Source of the DNA: Akkermansiaceae bacterium UBA7890
Lineage (GTDB): Bacteria > Verrucomicrobiota > Verrucomicrobiia > Verrucomicrobiales > Akkermansiaceae
Assembly (NCBI GenBank): GCA_002501065.1
Contig: DLRK01000121.1
Span: forward strand, 1-47,148
Direction of reading: 5' to 3'
DNA length: 47,148 bases
Below the pieces are notes generated by a model. The model saw only the letters and a list, made by a program, of their open reading frames with translations, had not been told where the DNA came from and ran no database searches. This document shows positions 1-7,002 of the stretch, piece after piece; within the stretch, counting starts at the first letter, position 1; every line of letters starts with the position of its first letter. The position numbers and the translations under genes are program-made.

Positions 1-1
1 G

Positions 2-1120
2 AAGGGGACCATCATCCCGCTCTACGGTCCTCCCAAGGGACTCTCGGCTTCCGCGGTGCGTTACATTGATCGCATGGGCTATGACGATACCTGCTTCAGC
101 GCCGGGGTGATCGGGCTGGCGGCCAAGGGGGTCGCGGTCATCAGGAAGAGCGGAGACACTTATATGTTACGGGGAACGCCCAAGCCTCCGCCACCTCCCT
201 CCGGAGGAGCCTCACCTCTTCCGGGCGCGCTTACCACTGACGAATCCCGACTCAAGAGGAGGCTCTTGGAAGGGAATTTATGGTTGGAACTCTCGGATGA
301 AAATCACGTGTGCTTCGGGGAAGCTCGCGAGGCGCACCGTAAGCTTCTCGCCTCCCAGGCGAGGAAAGTGCATTTCAAGCTCAACCTCGGCTGGTGTATC
401 CCGGGCCTCATCCTCTCGATGGTGGGAACCATCCTGTTCCTCCTGGGGATCGATTTCTTTACAGGACTATTGATGGGAGGGCTTGGGTTCATGGGATGTC
501 TGGTGTTTCTCGTCTCCTGGCGAGGAAAGGAGGCCGTAGTAACAATACTAGTGTTTATGATTGTGATAGCAGTGGTTGCCGTAGTTGCTCAGTTGGGCCA
601 TGAGGACGGGGCGCCGCGATCCCTCATCCTCTGCATGATTGTGTATGCGCTGAATCTTATCTTTATCCACCGGATGAAGGCCCCGACGGGCCTGGGTCGA
701 TGGGTGATGGACCAGATTGAAGGGTTCCGGCACTACCTGAGCGTGGCGGAAGAGGAGCGGCTCAACCTGGCGAACCCTCCGGAGAAGACCCCGGAGCTTT
801 TTGAGCGCTTTCTTCCCTACGCCCTGGCCCTTGGATGCGAACAGCAATGGGCGGAAAAGTTCGATGGAATTTTGCAGGCGGCGGTGAGAGCACCGGGAGG
901 CAGCAGTTACAGCCCGAGCTATTACTCGGGCAGTTCGGGGGGGACCAGCGGGGGGGTCGGCGGGATGGTGAGCGACCTGTCCGGAAGTTTCACCGGCAAC
1001 CTCGCCTCCTCGGCCATCGCACCGTCGTCCGGTGGCGGCGCTGGTGGCGGCGGCGGATCCGGCGGCGGTGGCGGTGGATCCGGCGGTGGATCCGGCGGCG
1101 GTGGTGGTGGGGGCTGGTAG
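2..1120 (+). CDS. DUF2207-type membrane protein, C-terminal part (5' end outside window)
   Basis: The frame is open from base 2, so the gene starts before the window; the GTG at 56 is only an internal codon. The visible part begins with a segment like the end of the extracytoplasmic DUF2207 domain (TIIPLYGPPKGLSASAVRY), followed by a winged-helix-like stretch. Hydrophobic helices follow around bases 380-500, 536-595 and 625-665. A soluble segment comes next, and the protein ends in an almost pure glycine tail closing with GGGW. That order, and especially the glycine-rich tail ending in W, is characteristic of DUF2207 membrane proteins, whose function is unknown. The gene is convergent with the HU gene; a hairpin at 1143-1169 lies between them. 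Confidence 0.75.
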   Translation, partial: KGTIIPLYGPPKGLSASAVRYIDRMGYDDTCFSAGVIGLAAKGVAVIRKSGDTYMLRGTPKPPPPPSGGASPLPGALTTDESRLKRRLLEGNLWLELSDENHVCFGEAREAHRKLLASQARKVHFKLNLGWCIPGLILSMVGTILFLLGIDFFTGLLMGGLGFMGCLVFLVSWRGKEAVVTILVFMIVIAVVAVVAQLGHEDGAPRSLILCMIVYALNLIFIHRMKAPTGLGRWVMDQIEGFRHYLSVAEEERLNLANPPEKTPELFERFLPYALALGCEQQWAEKFDGILQAAVRAPGGSSYSPSYYSGSSGGTSGGVGGMVSDLSGSFTGNLASSAIAPSSGGGAGGGGGSGGGGGGSGGGSGGGGGGGW

Positions 1121-1142
1121 GACAAGGCCGCGAAGCCAAGAA

Positions 1143-1169
1143 AAACCCGGCCGGGGGAGGGCCGGGTTT
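1143..1169 (-). terminator. Rho-independent terminator of the HU gene
   Basis: AAACCCGGCC (1143-1152) pairs with GGCCGGGTTT (1160-1169) across a 7-base loop. Read leftward, the stem runs into TTTTTCTT, so it terminates the leftward HU transcript well. Read rightward it has only a short T run and may also help end the DUF2207 transcript. Confidence 0.75.
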
Positions 1170-1197
1170 GCGTAAGGATTTCAGGGGAAGCTCGTGA

Positions 1198-1554
1198 TCA
1201 GGGCCCCGGGGGCGTCGGCTCGGCCGAGGGCGGCGCAAAGTCGGATGGTGGGGCCGGGGGTGCCGGCTCAGCCGGAGCAGCGAGCGAACTCTTAAGGGGG
1301 GCGGAGGGCTTGAAGCCCACCGACTTTGAGGCCGCGATATGCATGGGCTCGCCAGTCTTGGGATTCCGGCCCATCCGGGCCTTGCGGTTTTTCACCTGAA
1401 ACGTCCCGAATCCAATCAATTGCACTTTTCCCTGCGTGCGAACGCCATCGGCGATCGCACCCAGGACAGCAGCGACGGCATCTTCGGCAGCGCGCTTGGT
1501 GGCGTCCTTGCCCAAGGACCCTTGGACGGTTTCGATCAGTTCAGCTTTATTCAT
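1198..1554 (-). CDS. HU/IHF-family DNA-binding protein with proline/alanine-rich tail
   Basis: 118 residues. The start chosen (MNKAELIETV) matches the HU family N-terminus; an open extension further upstream is not family-like. Residues 1-90 show the HU fold, including GFGTFQVKNRKARMGRNPKTGE, where the DNA-clamping beta arms lie, then the typical end of the core (SKSVGFKPSAPLK). HU proteins are homodimers that bend DNA and help compact the nucleoid. After the core there is an extra tail of about 28 residues made mostly of Ala, Pro, Glu and Ser, absent from standard 90-residue HU. The gene is transcribed leftward, ends in a strong terminator, and has a perfect inverted repeat about 60 bases upstream of its start. 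Confidence 0.9.
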   Translation of the reverse strand: MNKAELIETVQGSLGKDATKRAAEDAVAAVLGAIADGVRTQGKVQLIGFGTFQVKNRKARMGRNPKTGEPMHIAASKSVGFKPSAPLKSSLAAPAEPAPPAPPSDFAPPSAEPTPPGP

Positions 1555-1612
1555 AGCACTAACAGTTTTGGGGCTAGCGAGATATTTTGTAAAGCTAAAA
1601 CATGTTGCAGTT

Positions 1613-1633
1613 ATTCCCTGAAATATAGGGAAT
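1613..1633. promoter_or_regulatory. Inverted repeat upstream of the HU gene
   Basis: ATTCCCT (1613-1619) and AGGGAAT (1627-1633) are perfect 7-base inverted arms with a 7-base AT-rich spacer. The arms are about 60 bases upstream of the HU start codon, a suitable place for an operator. No regulator can be assigned from sequence. Confidence 0.4.
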
Positions 1634-1979
1634 TGGAGTCGATTCCGCCCTCTGATCATTTGGGACCCTGGGAAGAAAACCCCAATAAAACAAGGGTTTG
1701 AGAGCTGTTAGGCTCTGTTAGGATCTTACAAGATCCTCATCGTTAGCGAATTAGATATTTCAGGAGGAGTCCCACAGGCCCGAATTTCGGACCTGCTCCA
1801 TCAGCCGAATCCGGCCCCTTTTCTGTTCGCAGCGTTAAAATCCGGGGGGCGGAAGATTTTGGAATCCCGGAACTGAAATCCATGCCTTTTCGGTGGCGAT
1901 GGCGGGGTGGGATCAGGGATGGTCTCGCAGGGCCCTGTCCCATCCGTTTTGATCCTTGTGATACCGGGTCCAAACCGAC

Positions 1980-1999
1980 TTTGTGAATGATTTCACAAA
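1980..1999. promoter_or_regulatory. Crp/Fnr-type palindromic operator upstream of the atp operon
   Basis: The arms TTTGTGAA and TTCACAAA flank a 4-base spacer. The core reads TGTGA, six bases, TCACA, which is the classic Crp half-site pair. It is centred about 65 bases upstream of the atpB start codon and about 51 bases upstream of the transcription start inferred from the promoter at 2006-2034. The regulator, and whether it activates or represses, are inference. Confidence 0.55.
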
Positions 2000-2005
2000 T
2001 TCATC

Positions 2006-2034
2006 TTGCCCGGTAAAGAGGCCCCCTTTATAGG
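2006..2034 (+). promoter_or_regulatory. Candidate sigma70-type promoter for the atp operon
   Basis: TTGCCC (2006-2011) and TATAGG (2029-2034) are separated by 17 bases, which gives a predicted start near 2041 and a short leader before atpB at 2055. Each hexamer is an imperfect match to consensus. Confidence 0.4.
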
Positions 2035-2054
2035 CGCCTTCGTCCCCGTTTCGA

Positions 2055-3014
2055 ATGCCGTCGAAATCACGCGTTTTAGCCGTCCATTTTTCGCGACTGG
2101 TCGCCCTGCTGGCCTTCCTGGTCCCGGGGGCCGGGAGTGCCTTGGCTGCCGAGAGCCTTCCCCAGGGAGCAGAGGTCATTGCTGAACCCTTTGAGTGGCT
2201 GACCATTACGAATTCGATGGTCATGGTGTGGGTGGTTGCCGGGGTGATTATCCTCGTTTCCTGGTTGGCGACGAGGAGGCCTCAGCTTGTTCCAAGTGGG
2301 ATGCAGAACTTCGTGGAGTGGCTGGTGGAAAGCCTGATTAATTTTTTTGCCGGGATCATGGGGGAGCACCTCGCGAGGCGCGCCTTCTGGTTCCTCTTCA
2401 CATCATTTGTCCTGATTCTCTTCACCAACTGGGCCGGCCTGATCCCGGGGGTGGGAACGATAGGGTTGACTGGTGAAAATGCCCCTGCGGGTGACCAGTT
2501 CAGACCATTTCTGCGTGGGGCCAATGCGGACCTGAACCTGACGATGGCGATGTCGGTCACCTTCTTTGGGCTCTGGTTCTACTGGTCCCTGACCGAGATC
2601 GGCCCCAAGAACTTCCTCAAGCATATTTTCGCTCCCAAGGGGAAGTTCGGTTTGGGGATGATGGTTCTGATGGTGCCTCTTTTTTTCTTTGTGGGACTCA
2701 TCGAGGTTCTCTCCATTGCGGTGAGGCCGGTTGCCCTCATGTTCCGGCTCTATGGGAACGTCTTCGCCGGGGAGAGCATGCTGGAGACGCTCATGGTCAT
2801 GAAGAATGTGCCGGACTTGCTCAAGTGGGCCCCGGCGCTTCCCTTCTATTTCCTGGAGCTGCTCGTCGGGTTTATCCAGGCCCTCGTCTTCGTGCTTCTC
2901 TGTGCGGTCTTTACCAAGTTGATGTGTGAACATCACGAAGATCACGAAGAGGAGCATGGGTCAGGAGAGCACGACGCCGAACCCGAGGACGGGACCCCGG
3001 AGACCACTTCCTGA
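2055..3014 (+). CDS. atpB: ATP synthase Fo subunit a
   Basis: 319 residues. Subunit a forms the stator half-channels through which protons reach and leave the c-ring. The protein begins with a signal-like hydrophobic segment (about residues 10-32, ending SALAAES), then several membrane helices. The essential arginine is in the motif RLYGNVFAGE (about residue 230), and the final helix is rich in LLVGFIQALVFVLL. The last 30 residues after the final helix form an unusual hydrophilic tail dense in His, Glu and Asp. It is the first gene of the atpBEFHAGDC cluster. The ATG at 2055 fits the signal-like N-terminus, but there is no Shine-Dalgarno sequence before it. Confidence 0.97.
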   Translation: MPSKSRVLAVHFSRLVALLAFLVPGAGSALAAESLPQGAEVIAEPFEWLTITNSMVMVWVVAGVIILVSWLATRRPQLVPSGMQNFVEWLVESLINFFAGIMGEHLARRAFWFLFTSFVLILFTNWAGLIPGVGTIGLTGENAPAGDQFRPFLRGANADLNLTMAMSVTFFGLWFYWSLTEIGPKNFLKHIFAPKGKFGLGMMVLMVPLFFFVGLIEVLSIAVRPVALMFRLYGNVFAGESMLETLMVMKNVPDLLKWAPALPFYFLELLVGFIQALVFVLLCAVFTKLMCEHHEDHEEEHGSGEHDAEPEDGTPETTS

Positions 3015-3049
3015 AGATACTCTTGCCGGTTGGACCATGGACCCCGTGG

Positions 3050-3089
3050 AGGCCGGCGAAAACAACAACAAAACAACCAAGACAGAACA
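3050..3089 (+). promoter_or_regulatory. CA-rich, Shine-Dalgarno-free leader of atpE
   Basis: The bases before the atpE ATG consist almost only of A and C (repeats of AACAAC between 3056 and 3089), with no purine-rich ribosome-binding motif. Such unstructured leaders can load ribosomes efficiently, which would suit the c subunit because it is needed in many copies per complex. The effect on translation is inference. Confidence 0.4.
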
Positions 3090-3335
3090 ATGGATAGCCT
3101 GATGCAACTCCTCGCGAGTGTTCCCTTCATCTTCGACCTCCTGGCCGCGATGGAAGGAAAGATCCACGTTGGCCTTGCAGGTACCGGCGCCGGAATCGGC
3201 GTGGGCCTGGTCGGCGCGAAAGCCGCCGAAGCCGTGGGTCGCAATCCTGGTGCCCAGGGACAGATCATGACGATCGGGATCATTTTCGCCGCACTGGCGG
3301 AAGGTCTCATCTTCATTGCGATCTTCCTCGGATAA
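3090..3335 (+). CDS. atpE: ATP synthase Fo subunit c (proteolipid)
   Basis: 81 residues from MDSLMQ; an in-frame GTG further upstream would add a non-family basic segment. Two membrane helices form the hairpin that assembles into the rotor ring. Helix 1 carries the complete alternating-glycine motif GTGAGIGVG (residues 31-39) used for tight helix packing. The polar loop is GRNPGAQ (50-56), and helix 2 carries the ion-binding Glu71 in ALAEGLIF. The residues after Glu71 are Gly-Leu-Ile, without the Ser/Thr and Tyr ligands of sodium-type rings, so proton coupling is expected. It is followed by a stable hairpin before atpF. Confidence 0.95.
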   Translation: MDSLMQLLASVPFIFDLLAAMEGKIHVGLAGTGAGIGVGLVGAKAAEAVGRNPGAQGQIMTIGIIFAALAEGLIFIAIFLG

Positions 3336-3344
3336 GGATTCCGG

Positions 3345-3368
3345 AGGGCGCTCCTCCGGGAGCGCCCT
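3345..3368 (+). promoter_or_regulatory. Stable hairpin between atpE and atpF
   Basis: AGGGCGCTCC (3345-3354) pairs perfectly with GGAGCGCCCT (3359-3368) across the loop TCCG. No clean T run follows (TCTTCCCAAT), so it is more likely an RNA-stabilising, processing or leaky-attenuation element than a full terminator. Its position just after the c-subunit gene fits the need for more c than b subunits. Confidence 0.55.
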
Positions 3369-3399
3369 TCTTCCCAATGTTCCCAATCCCGTTTTCACC

Positions 3400-3966
3400 A
3401 TGCCTATCGACAGCATTCTGATCCTCGCGGCCGCGGCCGAAGCCGACAGCGGTGGAGGTAATGTGGCCACCGAGATTTTCGATACCTTCGATGTCCACTG
3501 GAACACCTTCATCTGTCAGCTGGTCAATTTCTTCATCATCTGCCTGGTGCTGAAGAAATTCGCCTACGGGCCGGTCATGGACATGCTCGAGCAACGCCGC
3601 AAGCGCATCGCGGATGGCGAGGAAAAGCTCAAGCAGGTCGAAGCGCAGATCGCTGAGAGTGAGAAGAATACGCAGGCTGCGATCCAGGAGGCCAACGAGC
3701 GCGCCAAGCGGCTTGTGGAAGAGGCCAAGGAGAGCGCCACCGCGGTGGGCGAGAAGAAGACCCAGGAAGCGGCGGCGGAAGCCAAGGCCATCCTGGCCAA
3801 GGCCGAGGAGGCAGCGAAGGGCGAGCGTGACAAGATGCATGCCGACCTGAAGAAGGAATTCGGGCGCCTGGTGGCCAGCACCACCGCCCAGGTCACCGGC
3901 AAGGTCCTCACCGATGAGGACCAGAAGCGCATCAATGAAGAAGCCCTCGCCGAGGTCGACAGCTAG
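3400..3966 (+). CDS. atpF: ATP synthase Fo subunit b
   Basis: 188 residues from MPIDSIL; in-frame codons further upstream cross the intergenic hairpin and are unlikely to be coding. A short N-terminal hydrophobic segment precedes the family membrane anchor FICQLVNFFIICLVLKKF (about residues 38-56). The rest is a long charged alpha-helix rich in Ala, Lys and Glu, the dimeric stator stalk that holds the alpha3beta3 head. The C-terminus binds delta, encoded next with an 18-base gap. Confidence 0.93.
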   Translation: MPIDSILILAAAAEADSGGGNVATEIFDTFDVHWNTFICQLVNFFIICLVLKKFAYGPVMDMLEQRRKRIADGEEKLKQVEAQIAESEKNTQAAIQEANERAKRLVEEAKESATAVGEKKTQEAAAEAKAILAKAEEAAKGERDKMHADLKKEFGRLVASTTAQVTGKVLTDEDQKRINEEALAEVDS

Positions 3967-3984
3967 GAAACCAGGCAAGCAGTC

Positions 3985-4377
3985 ATGAAAATTTCCCGCG
4001 AAGCCGCCACCACCGCCCGCCGTGCGTTCCGCATGTGCGTGGAGGGCGACCGCGTGGTCGATGACAAGCTTCGCAAGGTCTTCAAGAAGATCGCGGACGA
4101 AAAGCCCCGCGGCTGGCAGGCCATCCTGCACGAACTGAAGCGTCTGACCCGCCTCGAGATGGAGCGGCGCCAGGTCCTGGTCGAAAGTGCGGAGGCGCTC
4201 GAGGAGGCCTCGCAGGATCGGATCAAAGGCAGTCTCGCCAGGAAGTACGGCGACGACCTCTCCTTCGAATTCAAGATCACTCCCGGCCTCCTCGGCGGGA
4301 TACGCGTGCGGGTCGGCAACGACGTCTGGGACGGCAGCGTGAAGACCCGCCTCGATAGACTCTCCAACACCTTCTAA
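3985..4377 (+). CDS. atpH: ATP synthase F1 subunit delta, short form
   Basis: 130 residues against about 170-180 for typical delta (OSCP) subunits. The C-terminal family signature is intact (ITPGLLGGIRVRVGNDVWDG, about residues 94-113, then SVKTRLDRL). The shortfall is at the N-terminus, where the normal six-helix bundle that contacts the alpha subunits is reduced. Delta joins the peripheral stalk to the top of F1. The cluster position between atpF and atpA supports the assignment. No longer reading frame is available, because the atpF stop lies 18 bases upstream. Confidence 0.88.
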   Translation: MKISREAATTARRAFRMCVEGDRVVDDKLRKVFKKIADEKPRGWQAILHELKRLTRLEMERRQVLVESAEALEEASQDRIKGSLARKYGDDLSFEFKITPGLLGGIRVRVGNDVWDGSVKTRLDRLSNTF

Positions 4378-4424
4378 GAAACTCTCCTCCCCCTTCTTTC
4401 CCTTCAAATTCAATCCTCCCTCCC

Positions 4425-5957
4425 ATGAGCAACATCCTTCAGGAACTGGAACAGGAAATCGCAAATGTCTCCGCCGGGGTCGCCAAGACCAATGTCGGAA
4501 CGGTGCGGGAAATCGGAGACGGCGTCGCCAAGGTCGAAGGCCTCAGCGAAGTGCAGCTCAATGAAATGATCGAGTTTCCCGGCAACCTCTTCGGCCTCGC
4601 CCTCAACCTTGAGGAAGGCGAAGTGGGGGTCGTGATGCTGGGCGAATCCAGGCACATCGCGGAAGGCGATGAGTGCCACACCACCGGCAAACTGCTCTCC
4701 GTGCCCGTGGGCAAGGGACTGCTCGGCCGGGTGGTGGATGCTCTCGGACGGCCGGTGGACGGCAAGGGAGAGGTCCAGTCCGATGACACCTATCCGGTGG
4801 AGAAGATTGCCCCCGGCATCATCAAGCGGAAGTCGGTCAGCGTGCCCGTGCAGACCGGGATCGCGGCCATCGACGCCATGATCCCGATCGGCCGCGGCCA
4901 GCGCGAGCTCATCATCGGGGACCGCTCCACCGGCAAGACCACCATCGCGGTGGACACCATCATTTCGCAGGCACAGCAGAACAAGGCGGCCAGGGAAGGC
5001 AGCCTCAAGGACCACAAACCGCTCTACTGCGTCTACGTCGCGATCGGCCAGAAGCAGTCCAACATTGCCCGGACCATCGCGACCCTGGAGAAGGCCGATG
5101 CCATGGAGAACACAATCGTGGTGGCCGCCGCCGCCTCGGACTCCGCCACCAACCAGTTCCTCGCGCCTTATTCCGGCTGTGCCATGGCCGAGTATCTCAT
5201 GGACCAGGGCGAGGATGTCCTGATCGTCTACGATGATCTTTCCAAGCAGGCGGTTGCCTATCGCCAGGTCTCCCTCGTCCTGCGGCGCCCCTCGGGCCGG
5301 GAAGCCTATCCCGGGGACGTTTTCTACCTTCACAGCCGTCTCCTGGAGCGCTCGGCCCGCCTCTCCGACGCCGAGGGTGGCGGTTCGATCACCGCCCTGC
5401 CCATCATCGAGACCCAGGCCGGGGACGTCTCGGCCTACATCCCCACCAACGTGATCTCGATCACCGACGGCCAGATCTTCCTCGAGACCGACCTGTTCTA
5501 CCAGGGCATCCGCCCCGCCATTTCGGTGGGTCTCTCGGTGTCCCGGGTGGGATCGGCGGCCCAGACCAAGGCGATCAAGAAGGTCTCGGGCACCACCAAG
5601 CTCGACCTCGCCCAGTTCCGGGAGCTGCAGGCCTTCGCCCAGTTCGGCTCCGACCTCGATGATGCCACCAAGGCCAAGATCGAACGCGGGGAGCGCATCG
5701 TGGAGCTCTTCAAGCAGAACCAGTACAGTCCCCTCGGTCTCGACCTGGAGGTCGCCACCCTGTGGGCAATGCAGAACGGTCACTTCGATGACGTGGAGGT
5801 GAAACGCATCAAGGAGTGCCAGGAGGCACTCGAGGAGTTCCTCACCACCCGCAAGACCGATCTCCTCCAGCTCATCCTCGACGAGAAGGCTCTCACCGAC
5901 GAGGTGGTGACCGCCCTCGAGACCGCCCTCACGGATTTCAAGGCCTCCTGGAGTTGA
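4425..5957 (+). CDS. atpA: ATP synthase F1 subunit alpha
   Basis: 510 residues, full length. The regulatory, non-catalytic nucleotide-binding subunit of the F1 head. Walker A is GDRSTGKT (residues 165-172), Walker B is the hydrophobic run VLIVYDDLSK, and the arginine-finger region reads ISVGLSVSRVGSAAQT. The N-terminal beta-barrel and C-terminal helical domain are both present. The leader before the ATG is pyrimidine-rich (CTCCTCCC type) with no Shine-Dalgarno motif. Confidence 0.98.
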   Translation: MSNILQELEQEIANVSAGVAKTNVGTVREIGDGVAKVEGLSEVQLNEMIEFPGNLFGLALNLEEGEVGVVMLGESRHIAEGDECHTTGKLLSVPVGKGLLGRVVDALGRPVDGKGEVQSDDTYPVEKIAPGIIKRKSVSVPVQTGIAAIDAMIPIGRGQRELIIGDRSTGKTTIAVDTIISQAQQNKAAREGSLKDHKPLYCVYVAIGQKQSNIARTIATLEKADAMENTIVVAAAASDSATNQFLAPYSGCAMAEYLMDQGEDVLIVYDDLSKQAVAYRQVSLVLRRPSGREAYPGDVFYLHSRLLERSARLSDAEGGGSITALPIIETQAGDVSAYIPTNVISITDGQIFLETDLFYQGIRPAISVGLSVSRVGSAAQTKAIKKVSGTTKLDLAQFRELQAFAQFGSDLDDATKAKIERGERIVELFKQNQYSPLGLDLEVATLWAMQNGHFDDVEVKRIKECQEALEEFLTTRKTDLLQLILDEKALTDEVVTALETALTDFKASWS

Positions 5958-6041
5958 GGCTATCAGGCCGGCAATTAAACCCTGCCGGGCAAATTAAAGG
6001 ACAGACCACCCAGCTGACAACGGAACACGGTTAACGAAAGA

Positions 6042-6941
6042 ATGGCCAACCTTCGCGACATCCGCCGACGCATCAAGTCGGTCAAGAATACCTCGCAGAT
6101 CACCAAGGCGATGCAGTTGGTGGCAGCCGCGAAGATGAAGAAGGCCCAGGACCAGGCCATCGCCGGGCGCGACTACGCCGACCGGCTCAATCAGGTGCTG
6201 GTCAATCTCAAGGACAATATCAGCGAAGACGATCACGCTCTTCTCAAGCAGCCCGGGGGCGGGAAGGAGCTCATGCTGGTGGTTTCCACCGACAAGGGCC
6301 TCTGTGGCGGACTCAACACCAACCTTCTCAAGAAGGTGCGGGCCGGGATGGCGGAGGATGCCGACGTGGTCACCGTGGGGCGCAAGCTCCGCATGTCCCT
6401 CGGCAAGCTGGGACACAACATCGTCTCCGACTGGGAGGTGGGGGATCCCACGCCCTTCGCGGAGGCCAAGTCCATCGGGGCCTATCTCACCGACCAGTTC
6501 CTGGGGGGGGGCTACAGCGCGGTCAAGGTGGCCTTCACCAACTTCGAGACCACCCTCACCCAGACGCCCTGGATCCAGCAGCTCCTGCCCGTGGAGGCCT
6601 CCTCCCTGGCCGAGAAGCGGGCCTATGAGGGTATGGGCGGCGACGCTGAGGTGGAAAAAACCCGCAAGGACGACGGCATGCTGCGGGACTACATCTTCGA
6701 GCCCGGCCCGGACGGGGTTCTCGAGGCCCTCCTCCCGCTCTACCTCAACTACCAGGTCTACCAGATGATCCTGGAAGCCCGCGCTTCCGAGCACTCGTCC
6801 CGCATGGTGGCCATGAAGGCCGCCACCGACAACGCCGAGCAGATGATCAAGGACCTGACCCTGGAATACAACAAGGTCCGCCAGGCCGCCATCACCTCCG
6901 AACTTCTCGAGATCACCACCGCCATGAAGGCGATGGAGTAA
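6042..6941 (+). CDS. atpG: ATP synthase F1 subunit gamma
   Basis: 299 residues. The central rotor shaft that couples c-ring rotation to catalysis. The N-terminus (MANLRDIRRRIKSVKNTSQITKAM) and C-terminus (EYNKVRQAAITSELLEITTA) form the conserved antiparallel coiled coil. The central Rossmann-like part includes STDKGLCGGLN. It lies 84 bases after atpA and 61 before atpD, the usual order. Confidence 0.97.
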   Translation: MANLRDIRRRIKSVKNTSQITKAMQLVAAAKMKKAQDQAIAGRDYADRLNQVLVNLKDNISEDDHALLKQPGGGKELMLVVSTDKGLCGGLNTNLLKKVRAGMAEDADVVTVGRKLRMSLGKLGHNIVSDWEVGDPTPFAEAKSIGAYLTDQFLGGGYSAVKVAFTNFETTLTQTPWIQQLLPVEASSLAEKRAYEGMGGDAEVEKTRKDDGMLRDYIFEPGPDGVLEALLPLYLNYQVYQMILEARASEHSSRMVAMKAATDNAEQMIKDLTLEYNKVRQAAITSELLEITTAMKAME

Positions 6942-7002
6942 GGGGTCCGTTTTCAGTTTCCAACATACAATAATCACTTCCGAGACGAAACCGCCCAACA
7001 TT

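Larger units (their letters stand above)
1555..2054. other. 500-base divergent intergenic region between HU and atpB
   Basis: No credible gene lies here; the 76-codon leftward frame at 1743-1973 has no family-like features. The region holds the HU-proximal inverted repeat (1613-1633), a direct repeat of CTGTTAGG at 1705-1712 and 1715-1722 (10-base spacing), an adjoining near-palindrome AGGATCTT..AAGATCCT at 1720-1737, the Crp-like palindrome at 1980-1999 and the candidate atp promoter at 2006-2034. atpI, which often precedes atpB, is absent. Confidence 0.6.

Noticed and set aside
1028..1117. GGCGGTGGATCC-type repeats at the end of the first gene as a mobile or regulatory repeat
   Set aside because: They simply encode the glycine-rich tail expected of DUF2207 proteins.
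1743..1973. Small leftward frame in the HU-atpB gap, considered as a possible atpI-like gene
   Set aside because: Wrong strand for atpI, no membrane helices and no family features.
3313..4464. Leftward 383-codon frame opposite atpF/atpH
   Set aside because: Leu/Gly-rich shadow of charged helical proteins; spans three real genes.
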